A stretch of 5,416 bases of DNA from Gemmobacter sp. (GTDB lineage: Bacteria > Pseudomonadota > Alphaproteobacteria > Rhodobacterales > Rhodobacteraceae). This document shows positions 1 through 5,416 of the stretch, piece by piece. Each line of letters starts with the position of its first letter. Position 1 is the stretch's first letter. Under the pieces are notes generated by a model. That model ran no database searches, was not told where the DNA came from, and worked only from the letters and a program-made list of their open reading frames with translations. Both the position numbers and the translations under genes were made by a program. The stretch is from positions 20,637-26,052 of the forward strand of contig DOMY01000110.1 in NCBI GenBank assembly GCA_003509785.1. The letters run 5' to 3'.

Positions 1-151
1 CATCGCGATGGAACTTGCGCAGACGATCGCCCGCCGCCGTCATCCGGTGCATACTGTCGCTGACATTGGCCACCGGCAGCGCCGCGAATTGCGCCACCAG
101 ATCAGGCGCCACCGCCCGCGTGCGTTTCAGGATACGAAAACCGATGGTCAT
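1..151 (-). CDS. RraA-family protein (HMG/CHA aldolase-like), 5' part only
   Basis: Only the first 50 codons are inside the window; the gene continues past the left edge. The visible N-terminus begins MTIGFRILKRTRAV and contains LPVANVSDSMHRM at about residues 26-38, which matches the opening of RraA-family proteins (usually a little over 200 residues), where an ANxSDAMHR-like stretch follows a first helix. Members include 4-hydroxy-4-methyl-2-oxoglutarate / 4-carboxy-4-hydroxy-2-oxoadipate aldolases, which also decarboxylate oxaloacetate, and the RNase E regulator RraA. The metal- and substrate-binding residues lie further on and cannot be inspected. The ATG is preceded by a GAGG that overlaps the TGA of the dehydrogenase gene, 9 bp upstream, so the two are probably cotranscribed and translationally coupled. 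Beside a hydroxyacid dehydrogenase, a catabolic aldolase or decarboxylase is more likely than an RNase regulator. The family call is fairly firm; the substrate is unknown. Confidence 0.8.
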   Translation of the reverse strand, partial: MTIGFRILKRTRAVAPDLVAQFAALPVANVSDSMHRMTAAGDRLRKFHRD

Positions 152-160
152 GGCTCTGCC

Positions 161-1159
161 TCAGCTGGCCGCCTGCGTCGCCGGGGCGAGCCTGCGGTGA
201 TTGACGATGCGGCTGTGCGGAATATCCCGCCCGGCCAGAAAATCGACGATGCCCTGCGCCGCTTCGATCCCCACGCGCGCATTGGCAGCGGCGGTAACGC
301 CGCCAATATGGGGCGTCACCACCACCCGCATCTCGGCCCAGAACGGGTGATTGGCGGCGGCAGGTTCGTGGGCGAAGGTATCAAGGCCCGCCCCGGCAAT
401 CTGGCCCGCAACCAGTGCCGCCAGCAGCGCGTCTTCATCAATCAGCCCGCCGCGGGCGGTGTTGATGATGATGGCAACGCGGCGCATCCGCGCCAGCCTG
501 TCGGCATTGATCATCTGTAGGGTATCGGGGGTCAGCGGGCTGTGCAGGCTGATGATGTCGCTTTGCGCCAGCAGATCGTCCAGATCCTCGATCCGGGCGA
601 CGCCTTCAGCCGCGAAGACTTCGGCCGGGCAGAAGGGATCATAGGCCACCACATCCATGCCGAAGGCCCGGGCATAGCGGGCGGTCTGGCGGGCAATGGC
701 ACCGAAAGCCACAAGACCCATGGTCGATCCGGCCAGTTCCCGCCCTTGAAAGCCGGGCTTTTCCCAACGGCCCGCCCGCATCCCCTGATCCAGCGGCACG
801 ATCTTCTTGGCCACGGCAAACAGCAGCGCCATCGCATGTTCCGCCACCGAAACCGCATTGGCCCCCGCAGCCACCAGAACCGGAATGTTGCGGGCAGAAG
901 CAGCCTCAAGGTCGATGTTATCCACACCTGCCCCATGCTTTGACAGCACCTGCACCTCGGTCGCAGCCGCGAAAAACGCCTCGTCCAGCCGCCCCATGCG
1001 AACCAGAACACCCAGCGGGCGCGCCTTGGCAACCAGATCCAGCAGGCCCGCACCCTCAGTATAGGGGGGCACATAGATCGGGGTATAATGGGCCTCTGTC
1101 AGCACGGCCTCGGCGGCGGGCACCAGCGCCGGCCCTGTGATCAGGATGTTCTTTGTCAT
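161..1159 (-). CDS. D-2-hydroxyacid dehydrogenase, NAD-dependent
   Basis: The 332-residue product is a member of the D-isomer-specific 2-hydroxyacid dehydrogenase family, which interconverts 2-hydroxy acids and 2-oxo acids in the cytoplasm using NAD(P)H. The substrate-domain motif SKHGAGVDNID lies at residues 73-83. The catalytic trio is present: Arg236 in NTARGG, Glu265 in AHEP and His284 in TPHIGG. The Rossmann loop reads AFGAIA (151-156), so the first and last glycines of the usual GxGxxG are alanines; Asp174 at the end of the following strand (VVAYD) still favours NAD. There is no ACT or other regulatory domain, so this is not a classical long SerA. The start ATG follows a purine-rich GAGGGGGGAAG. 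The gene heads a minus-strand operon with the RraA-family gene and is divergent from a LysR-type regulator. Lactate-, hydroxypyruvate/glyoxylate- or phosphoglycerate-type specificity cannot be read from the sequence. Confidence 0.93.
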   Translation of the reverse strand: MTKNILITGPALVPAAEAVLTEAHYTPIYVPPYTEGAGLLDLVAKARPLGVLVRMGRLDEAFFAAATEVQVLSKHGAGVDNIDLEAASARNIPVLVAAGANAVSVAEHAMALLFAVAKKIVPLDQGMRAGRWEKPGFQGRELAGSTMGLVAFGAIARQTARYARAFGMDVVAYDPFCPAEVFAAEGVARIEDLDDLLAQSDIISLHSPLTPDTLQMINADRLARMRRVAIIINTARGGLIDEDALLAALVAGQIAGAGLDTFAHEPAAANHPFWAEMRVVVTPHIGGVTAAANARVGIEAAQGIVDFLAGRDIPHSRIVNHRRLAPATQAAS

Positions 1160-1169
1160 CTTCCCCCCT

Positions 1170-1182
1170 CTGACAATGTCAG
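1170..1182. repeat. Palindrome CTGACA-A-TGTCAG (candidate operator)
   Basis: The 13-bp sequence is a perfect palindrome about a central A at 1176, with six paired positions on each side. It lies 11-23 bp upstream of the dehydrogenase start codon, immediately beside the ribosome-binding site. A regulator bound there would block transcription or leader passage of the operon. It could also form a small RNA hairpin in the leader, though only a short one. The symmetry is seen directly; the function is inferred. Confidence 0.45.
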
Positions 1183-1233
1183 CCTTGATCTTGGGATATC
1201 AGTTGAAAATTTAATTGAAAGCGCGTAATTCTG

Positions 1234-1250
1234 TTTCTTAAATTAAGGAA
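1234..1250. repeat. AT-rich near-palindrome before the LysR gene (candidate operator)
   Basis: The core CTTAA-A-TTAAG (1237-1247) is a perfect palindrome about A1242. It extends to 17 bp with one mismatched pair (1236/1248). Its right arm overlaps the AAGGA ribosome-binding site of the regulator gene, so a protein bound here would be well placed for autorepression. Its size matches LTTR operators, which are typically about 15-17 bp dyads. AT-rich DNA yields such symmetry fairly easily, so confidence is moderate. Confidence 0.35.
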
Positions 1251-1260
1251 ATCTACATCT

Positions 1261-2160
1261 ATGGATACTCGCCAGCTGAAGACCCTGCTTGCCATCGCAC
1301 AGACCGGCAGTTTTGCGCGGGCCGCGGCGAAGGTGGCGCTGACGCCATCGGCCGTCAGCCAGCAGATTCAGGCGCTTGAAGCCGAGGTGGGCGCCACCCT
1401 GTTTGACCGCCAAAGCCGCCCCCCCAGCCTGACGACGGCCGGGCTGCAGATGGTCGAGGCGGCAGAGGCTTTGGTTCGCGCCGCCGAAAATGCGATCGAC
1501 GCGATCTCTGGCCGGTCGGTGATCGGCACTTTCGCCGTGGGGTCGGTCCGCACCAGCGCCATCGGCCTGCTGCCCCGCGCCATAGCGCGGCTGACGGCCA
1601 ATCATCCGGGGCTGAAGATCAACCTGCGTGTCGCCACCTCCGAAGGCATGATGCAGGATGTGATCGCGGGGCGGCTGGATACGGCCATGGTCGCAGAAAA
1701 CAGCGTCAGCTCGCGCGAGCTGCTGTGGCGCCCGTTCATCAGCGAACCACTGGTGGTCATCGCCCCGCCCGGCACGGCAGAGCGGCGGGTCGAGGAAATT
1801 CTGGTCAGCTACCCCTATGTCCGCTTTCGCGCGAATGTGCCGCTGGCCCGGCTGATCGAAACAGAGCTGGGCCGGATGAACCTGCCGCTGAACGACATCG
1901 CGGAAATGGATACCATCGCCGCCATCACCGCCTGCGTGGTCAACGGTCTGGGCGTGTCGGTCGTGCCGCGCATTGCCGTCATCGACGCCGGGCAGGATAT
2001 GCTCTGCCTGCCCTTCGGTGACCCGCCGACCTACCGCCAGATCGGGTTGATCCAGCGGCAGAAAAGCCCCCGCGCCGCATTGATCGACGAATTCCACGAT
2101 CATCTGGCCGCCGTGAGCGGAGAATTCGGGATCCCCCGGCAGGAAACCGGTCAAATGTGA
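1261..2160 (+). CDS. LysR-type transcriptional regulator, divergent from dehydrogenase
   Basis: The 299-residue product has the normal LTTR length and layout. An N-terminal winged helix-turn-helix covers about residues 2-60 and includes GSFARAAAKVALTPSAVSQQ, followed by the family-typical LEAEVGATLFDR and the LTTAG element. A linker helix (about 60-88) leads into a periplasmic-binding-protein-like effector domain (about 88-285) with GLGVSVVP at 229-236 near its end. There is no signal peptide; it is a cytoplasmic DNA-binding protein. The chosen ATG gives the standard MDTRQLKTLLAIA opening and has AAGGA upstream. The gene points away from the hydroxyacid dehydrogenase/RraA operon, which by LTTR convention is its most likely target, with a hydroxy- or oxo-acid pathway intermediate as a plausible co-inducer. 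The effector cannot be deduced. Confidence 0.93.
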   Translation: MDTRQLKTLLAIAQTGSFARAAAKVALTPSAVSQQIQALEAEVGATLFDRQSRPPSLTTAGLQMVEAAEALVRAAENAIDAISGRSVIGTFAVGSVRTSAIGLLPRAIARLTANHPGLKINLRVATSEGMMQDVIAGRLDTAMVAENSVSSRELLWRPFISEPLVVIAPPGTAERRVEEILVSYPYVRFRANVPLARLIETELGRMNLPLNDIAEMDTIAAITACVVNGLGVSVVPRIAVIDAGQDMLCLPFGDPPTYRQIGLIQRQKSPRAALIDEFHDHLAAVSGEFGIPRQETGQM

Positions 2161-2202
2161 TCCGCCGCTACCTCAGCGCATATGGGCCAGCCAATCCCGG
2201 CA

Positions 2203-2221
2203 CCTGCGGTGATCCGGCAGG
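2203..2221. terminator. Weak hairpin between two convergent genes, possible terminator
   Basis: The 82-bp gap between the tail-to-tail LTTR genes holds CCTGC (2203-2207) and GCAGG (2217-2221), which can pair around a 9-base loop. No run of T follows in either direction, so it does not look like a classical intrinsic terminator. It is listed only as the best candidate between converging transcription units; Rho-dependent ends are equally likely. Confidence 0.2.
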
Positions 2222-2242
2222 CGGCCTTGGCGCGTCCCCATG

Positions 2243-3139
2243 TCAGTCGAACGCTTCCAGTGCCGCGGCCAGTTGCTGTGCGAACTTGGCCGAAGCCACC
2301 GGCAAGGTGCGCCCCCGCAATTGGCCCAGCAGCAGCATACCCACCGGCAGGTCGCGCCTGTCCAGCTCGCGCACGACCAGCCGCGGATCCCCGCCCGGCT
2401 GCAACCCGATCGGAATCTGAAAGCAGATCGCCTTTTCATAAAGCACATAGCGGCGCATCAGCTCGAAACTGTCAGCCTCGATGACCGGGTTGAGGCGGCG
2501 TGACTTGCCGCGCGTCGCCAGCTCCAGCAGATGCCGCACCCCATATTCGGCCGTCGGAATGACATGTGGCAGGCCAAGGCAATCGCGCAGCCGCAGCCCC
2601 GGTTTCTGCGCCAGCGGATGATCTGCCGCCATCACCGCGCAGACAGGCTGCGGAACGGCCTTCAGGATCTCGAAATCCACCAGATGAACAGGCTCGAACA
2701 CAAGCGCGATGTCGCTGGAAAAGGTGCGCAGGTCATGCTCGGCGGCGGCACGATCCCGCAGGCGGACGCTGAAGGTAACGCCCGGATGTTTGGCACGGTA
2801 GCGGGCGATCTGCTCGGGCAGGAACAGCGGGTTCAGGCCCTGGCTGCAACCGATGGTCACATGGCCGCGCCGCTCGCCCGACAGATCGGCCACCTGATTG
2901 CGCACCCGATCAAGATCCGCGCTCTGGCTGCGCACATGCTGCAACAGCAGCTCTCCGGCGGGATTGAGTCGCACACCGCGCGGCAATCGCTCGAAGATCT
3001 GGGTGCCGAATTCTTCCTCCAGCCGCTGAAGCTGGCGGTTCAGCGCCGAAGAAGTGATGTTCATATCCTCCGCCGCCTTGCGGATCGAACCGGCGCGGGC
3101 AACGTCATGAATCAACGAATAGGCGTGCAAGTATTTCAT
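2243..3139 (-). CDS. LysR-type transcriptional regulator, divergent from allophanate hydrolase
   Basis: The 298-residue product is an LTTR. The helix-turn-helix at about residues 3-60 contains GSIRKAAEDMNITSSALNRQ, followed by LEEEFGTQIFERLPRGVRLNPAGE. The effector domain spans about 92-290 and ends in the distinctive LLLGQLRGRTLPVASAKFA. It shares only the common fold with the other LTTR here, so the two are not recent duplicates. The ATG at 3139-3137 is preferred because AAAGG sits about 8 bases before it; an in-frame TTG two codons upstream would have the ribosome-binding site too close. The gene is divergent from the allophanate hydrolase and is likely its regulator, probably tuned to nitrogen supply or a ureide intermediate; that is inferred from position alone. 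Confidence 0.93.
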   Translation of the reverse strand: MKYLHAYSLIHDVARAGSIRKAAEDMNITSSALNRQLQRLEEEFGTQIFERLPRGVRLNPAGELLLQHVRSQSADLDRVRNQVADLSGERRGHVTIGCSQGLNPLFLPEQIARYRAKHPGVTFSVRLRDRAAAEHDLRTFSSDIALVFEPVHLVDFEILKAVPQPVCAVMAADHPLAQKPGLRLRDCLGLPHVIPTAEYGVRHLLELATRGKSRRLNPVIEADSFELMRRYVLYEKAICFQIPIGLQPGGDPRLVVRELDRRDLPVGMLLLGQLRGRTLPVASAKFAQQLAAALEAFD

Positions 3140-3179
3140 CTGCAATACCTTTCACGACAGCGCTGCGAAAACTGCAGCA

Positions 3180-3214
3180 TTGTGCTGAAAACATAGCATT
3201 AGATTTCAGCGCAA
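3180..3214. repeat. Interrupted dyad GCTGAAA-N13-TTTCAGC (candidate LTTR operator)
   Basis: GCTGAAA (3184-3190) and TTTCAGC (3204-3210) are perfect inverted copies 13 bases apart. The symmetry continues outward after one mismatch with TTG (3180-3182) and CAA (3212-3214), giving arms of 11 with 10 matches. The dyad covers the predicted -10 and start of the LysR gene, a natural place for autorepression. Being between divergent genes, it is more likely an operator than a terminator. Length and pairing are seen directly; binding is inferred. Confidence 0.5.
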
Positions 3215-3229
3215 AACAGCCTCAACCTT

Positions 3230-3240
3230 CTGCAGTGCAG
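3230..3240. repeat. Palindrome CTGCA-G-TGCAG (candidate operator half)
   Basis: This is an 11-bp perfect palindrome around G3235. Part of it, TGCAGCA at 3236-3242, repeats TGCAGCA at 3173-3179, 63 bp upstream. The earlier copy belongs to CTGCAG and to CAGCA-TTG-TGCTG (3175-3187). The set may be paired LTTR sites on either side of the 35-bp dyad. Function is inferred only. Confidence 0.3.
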
Positions 3241-3327
3241 CAAAGGCAATGCCTGCTGCGGGAATGACAGGATTTGGGGGCCATTGATGACACCGGCTAT
3301 ACAGGCCAGATCAGGCGGCGGCGGCAG

Positions 3328-5127
3328 ATGATCGAAAGCCTCGCCTTCACACTACCCGAACTGCACCGGGCCTATGCGTCCGGGCTGCGCCCCGCCGATG
3401 TCATGGCAGAATTTGCCCGGCGTGTGGCAGCGGCGGATGATCCCGGCATCTTCCTGCATCTGATCGACACCGAACGCCTGCTGGCCGAAGCCGAGGCTCT
3501 TGGCGCATATGACAGCCGCCGCCCGCTCTGGGGCATACCTTTCGCGGTCAAGGACAATATCGACGTGGCGGGCTGCCCGACCACAGCCGCCTGCCCGGCC
3601 TTTGCCTATATGGCGGAACGCGATGCCTTCGTGGTGGCGCAGCTGCGGGCGGCGGGTGCCCTGCCAGTCGGCAAGACCAATCTTGATCAATTCGCAACCG
3701 GGCTCGTCGGTGTCCGCACCCCCTGGCCGGTGCCGCGCAACGCGCTGGATCCGCTGATCGTGCCGGGCGGATCATCCTCGGGTTCGGCAGTGGCGGTCGC
3801 GCGCGGGCTGGTGGCCTTTTCGCTGGGCACCGACACGGCGGGATCAGGCCGGGTGCCTGCGGCGCTGAACAATATCGTCGGGCTGAAGCCCAGCCTCGGC
3901 GCGCTGTCCACTTCGGGTGTCGTGCCCGCCTGCCGGACGCTGGATGCCGTATCGGTCTTTGCGCTGACCGTGGCGGATGCCCATGCCGTGTTCCGGGCAG
4001 CCTGTGCCTATGATGCCGCCGATGCCTATGCCCGGCCTGTCGCCGCGCCACCCGTGGCGCAGCTGCCCGATACGCTGCGTATCGGCGTTCCCAGTGCCGG
4101 GACGATCCGGTTTTTCGGCGATACGGCACAGCAAGCCGCCTTTGATGCGGTCTGCGACAGGCTGCGCACACGCGCCACGGTGGTGGAGGTTGATTTCACC
4201 CCGTTCTTCGCCATTGCCGAAATGCTTTATGCCGGCGCCTGGGTGGCCGAGCGGCACGCCGTGGTCGGCCCGCTGATGGATACCACGCCCGAGGCCGTTC
4301 TGCCGGTGATCCGCCAGATTGTCGGCCGGGCCGAGGGGATGACGGCGACCGACACCTTCCGCGATCTCTATCGCATGGCGGCGCTGCGGCGTGCGGTGCA
4401 GCCCGTGCTGGATGGGCTGGACATGCTCTGCGTGCCGTCGATCCCCACGTTCCCGACCCTGCAAGAGCTGGAGGCCGATCCCATCGGGCCGAACAGCCGG
4501 CTGGGCACCTATACCAATTTCGCCAATCTTCTGGGGCTTTGCGGTCTGGCAGTGCCTGCCCCGGCGCGCGGTGACGGCAGGCCCGGTGGCGTGACGCTGC
4601 TGGCGCAAGACGGCCGGGATGCGATGCTGGCAGCACTTGGCGCCGAAATCGAACAATGGGGCACACGCAGCCTGGGCGCCACCGGCTGGCCCGTGCCCCC
4701 CGCCCTGCGCCCCGCCGATGGTGCAGCCGGCCCCGACGAGATCGAGGTGGCCGTCTGCGGCGCCCATATGTCCGGCCTCCCTCTCAACCCCGAGCTGACG
4801 CGGCTGGGGGGCCGCTTCCTGCGCCAGGTGTCGACCCTGCCGGAATACCAGCTGTTCAGCCTGCCGGGCGGGCCACCCCGGCGCCCCGGGCTGTTGCGCA
4901 TCCCATCAGGCGGCACCGCGATCGCGGTCGAGGTTTGGGCCCTGCCCATCGCGCAGTTCGGCACCTTCATGGCCGGTATCCCTGCCCCCCTCAGCATCGG
5001 CACATTGCGCCTGGCCGATGGCACCACCCCCAAGGGCTTTCTCTGCGAGGCCGCGGCCACCGGCCAGGCCGAAGATGTCAGCGCCTTTGGCAACTGGCGC
5101 CACGTCCTGGCCGAGGCGGCGCCATGA
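3328..5127 (+). CDS. atzF: Allophanate hydrolase, amidase plus C-terminal domain
   Basis: The 599-residue cytoplasmic enzyme hydrolyses allophanate, ultimately to two ammonia and two CO2. Its length is close to that of known AtzF-type hydrolases. Residues about 1-445 form an amidase-signature domain with the Ser-cisSer-Lys triad: Lys75 (in PFAVKDN), Ser149 (in GGSSSGS) and nucleophile Ser173 (in GTDTAGSGR). The AGSGRVPAALNNIVGLKP version is typical of allophanate hydrolase rather than GatA. Tyr301 and Arg309 (YAGAWVAER) match the substrate-recognising Tyr/Arg pair of the family. Residues about 471-595 form the separate C-terminal domain (VAVCGAHMSGLPLN to GNWRHVL), linked in homologues to decarboxylation of the first product and to assembly. 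The ATG at 3328 gives the usual MIESLAFTLPELHRAY start; a TTG at 3274 would add 18 atypical residues. There is no fused or adjacent urea carboxylase. It diverges from an LTTR and converges with an AtzH/HpxZ-like gene. Confidence 0.95.
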   Translation: MIESLAFTLPELHRAYASGLRPADVMAEFARRVAAADDPGIFLHLIDTERLLAEAEALGAYDSRRPLWGIPFAVKDNIDVAGCPTTAACPAFAYMAERDAFVVAQLRAAGALPVGKTNLDQFATGLVGVRTPWPVPRNALDPLIVPGGSSSGSAVAVARGLVAFSLGTDTAGSGRVPAALNNIVGLKPSLGALSTSGVVPACRTLDAVSVFALTVADAHAVFRAACAYDAADAYARPVAAPPVAQLPDTLRIGVPSAGTIRFFGDTAQQAAFDAVCDRLRTRATVVEVDFTPFFAIAEMLYAGAWVAERHAVVGPLMDTTPEAVLPVIRQIVGRAEGMTATDTFRDLYRMAALRRAVQPVLDGLDMLCVPSIPTFPTLQELEADPIGPNSRLGTYTNFANLLGLCGLAVPAPARGDGRPGGVTLLAQDGRDAMLAALGAEIEQWGTRSLGATGWPVPPALRPADGAAGPDEIEVAVCGAHMSGLPLNPELTRLGGRFLRQVSTLPEYQLFSLPGGPPRRPGLLRIPSGGTAIAVEVWALPIAQFGTFMAGIPAPLSIGTLRLADGTTPKGFLCEAAATGQAEDVSAFGNWRHVLAEAAP

Positions 5128-5132
5128 TCGAC

Positions 5133-5416
5133 TCAGCTTTCCAGACTGACATGGGCGCAGGCAATCTTCCATCCTTCCGCCCCCCGTTGCCACACCTGCG
5201 TCTGCGCGCCCTTCAGACCCGAGGCCATCCGCCGGTATTCGGCGGTGGCCACCGCGATGTCAGCGGCCAGAACCCGGATCTCTACCCGCAACAGATCGCG
5301 CGCCATATCACTGGCATCGCGGCCTTTGCGGAAGGCCGCGATTTCGTCGATGCCATACAGCCCGCTGCCGGTCATCATCCGGATGGCCTGCGCATCGGCG
5401 CGGAAAAACCCGATCC
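5133..5416 (-). CDS. hpxZ: AtzH/HpxZ-family protein (DUF3225, NTF2-like), 3' part
   Basis: The frame is open from the right edge to a TGA at 5135-5133, giving the last 94 or so codons; roughly 30-40 N-terminal residues lie outside, judging from a family length near 130. An internal ATG at 5378 is not taken as the start because the upstream codons (GFFRADAQAIR) continue the fold. The motifs LYGIDEIAAFR, TAEYRR and TQVWQRGAEGWKIACAHVSL are the hallmark pattern of the AtzH/HpxZ family, a small cone-shaped SnoaL/NTF2-like fold. AtzH of the Pseudomonas sp. ADP cyanuric acid pathway acts on 1,3-dicarboxyurea on the way to allophanate; HpxZ belongs to oxalurate/oxamate breakdown. Next to an allophanate hydrolase the AtzH-like role is more attractive, but the sequence alone cannot decide. 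Its stop lies 5 bp from the stop of the converging hydrolase gene. Confidence 0.85.
   Translation of the reverse strand, partial: IGFFRADAQAIRMMTGSGLYGIDEIAAFRKGRDASDMARDLLRVEIRVLAADIAVATAEYRRMASGLKGAQTQVWQRGAEGWKIACAHVSLES

Larger units (their letters stand above)
1160..1260. promoter_or_regulatory. Divergent promoter region, dehydrogenase operon / LysR gene
   Basis: This 101-bp gap lies between two diverging genes, and positions about 1185-1260 are strikingly AT-rich against the GC-rich surroundings. On the minus side, GAGGGGGG just upstream of the dehydrogenase ATG is its ribosome-binding site. On the plus side, AAGGA at 1245-1249 serves the regulator, about 11 bases before its ATG. A possible plus-strand promoter is TTGAAA (1203-1208), a 17-base spacer and TAATTC (1226-1231); the -10 match is weak. 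An alternative, TTGAAA (1215-1220) with TTAAAT (1238-1243), would start transcription too near the ribosome-binding site. No convincing minus-strand promoter stands out. By LTTR precedent, the regulator would bind here to control the operon and repress itself; that is inference. Confidence 0.6.
3140..3327. promoter_or_regulatory. Divergent promoter region, LysR gene / allophanate hydrolase
   Basis: This 188-bp gap separates two diverging start codons. A fair minus-strand promoter for the regulator is TTGAGG (3225-3220 read leftward), a 16-base spacer and TCTAAT (3203-3198), which puts the transcript start near 3191 with a leader of about 50 bases. A weaker plus-strand candidate is TTGGGG (3274-3279), an 18-base spacer and TATACA (3298-3303), starting near 3310 and about 18 bases ahead of the hydrolase ATG. 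The hydrolase ribosome-binding site is only AGGCGG-like. Several inverted repeats between 3172 and 3240 overlap or flank the regulator promoter, as expected for LTTR control of both genes. Confidence 0.55.

Noticed and set aside
161..1159. Annotation as serA phosphoglycerate dehydrogenase
   Set aside because: Only the shared catalytic and Rossmann motifs are present; there is no ACT domain and no biosynthetic context.
1243..2154. 303-residue open frame antisense to the first LysR gene
   Set aside because: It mirrors a clear LTTR gene; the protein is His/Gly/Asp-rich with no recognisable domain, typical of GC-rich codon-position shadows.
3140..3145. TTG start adding two residues to the second LysR protein
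   Set aside because: The AAAGG ribosome-binding site is about 2 bases away from TTG but about 8 from the ATG, and the family begins MKYLHAY.
3180..3214. Large dyad read as a transcription terminator
   Set aside because: It lies between diverging gene starts, has a 13-base centre and no T-run following a stem.
3313..3325. Short CGG triplet run before the hydrolase start
   Set aside because: Only about four copies in GC-rich DNA; too short to claim as a phase-variable repeat.
3274..3327. TTG start adding 18 residues to the allophanate hydrolase
   Set aside because: The added residues (including an RRRR run from a CGG repeat) do not resemble family N-termini, and the best promoter candidate would start downstream of this TTG.
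3844..4767. 307-residue open frame antisense to the allophanate hydrolase
   Set aside because: The opposite strand carries an unmistakable amidase with triad and motifs; the antisense protein shows only low-complexity composition.
3328..5127. Annotation as GatA (Glu-tRNA amidotransferase subunit A)
   Set aside because: It has the AGSGR nucleophile motif and an extra C-terminal domain of allophanate hydrolase, and no gatB or gatC neighbour.

Overview
The window is about 5.4 kb of GC-rich, densely coding DNA. High G+C codon usage, short intergenic gaps and the protein variants point to an alphaproteobacterium, most likely in or near the Rhodobacterales; this assignment is an inference from sequence style and is not proven. 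There are six protein genes, two of them cut by the window edges, and no RNA gene, insertion sequence or CRISPR array.

Left module (1-2160). A minus-strand operon holds a D-2-hydroxyacid dehydrogenase followed, 9 bp downstream, by the start of an RraA-family (HMG/CHA aldolase-like) gene that runs off the left edge. A LysR-type regulator (LTTR) is transcribed away from it across an AT-rich 101-bp divergent promoter region. That region contains two short palindromes, one beside each gene start. The layout is the classic one of an LTTR controlling a small catabolic operon for an unknown hydroxy/oxo acid.

Right module (2243-5416). A second, unrelated LTTR (minus strand) is divergent from a 599-residue allophanate hydrolase (AtzF type) that carries both the amidase domain and the C-terminal domain. 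The 188-bp gap between their starts contains a strong interrupted dyad and further palindromes. Converging on the allophanate hydrolase, with only 5 bp between the stop codons, is the 3' part of an AtzH/HpxZ-family (DUF3225, NTF2-like) gene that enters from the right edge.

The two LTTR genes end tail to tail, 82 bp apart, so the window reads as two back-to-back regulator/enzyme units. The right unit suggests breakdown of a urea-derived nitrogen compound: allophanate is split to ammonia and CO2, and the AtzH/HpxZ protein is typical of carboxybiuret/dicarboxyurea or oxalurate pathways. No urea carboxylase is present in the window. The obvious prediction is that AtzE/AtzG-like amidase genes or a transporter lie just beyond the right edge. 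Nothing here is clearly a wholly new system; the open questions are the real substrates of both modules and the operators in the two divergent promoters.
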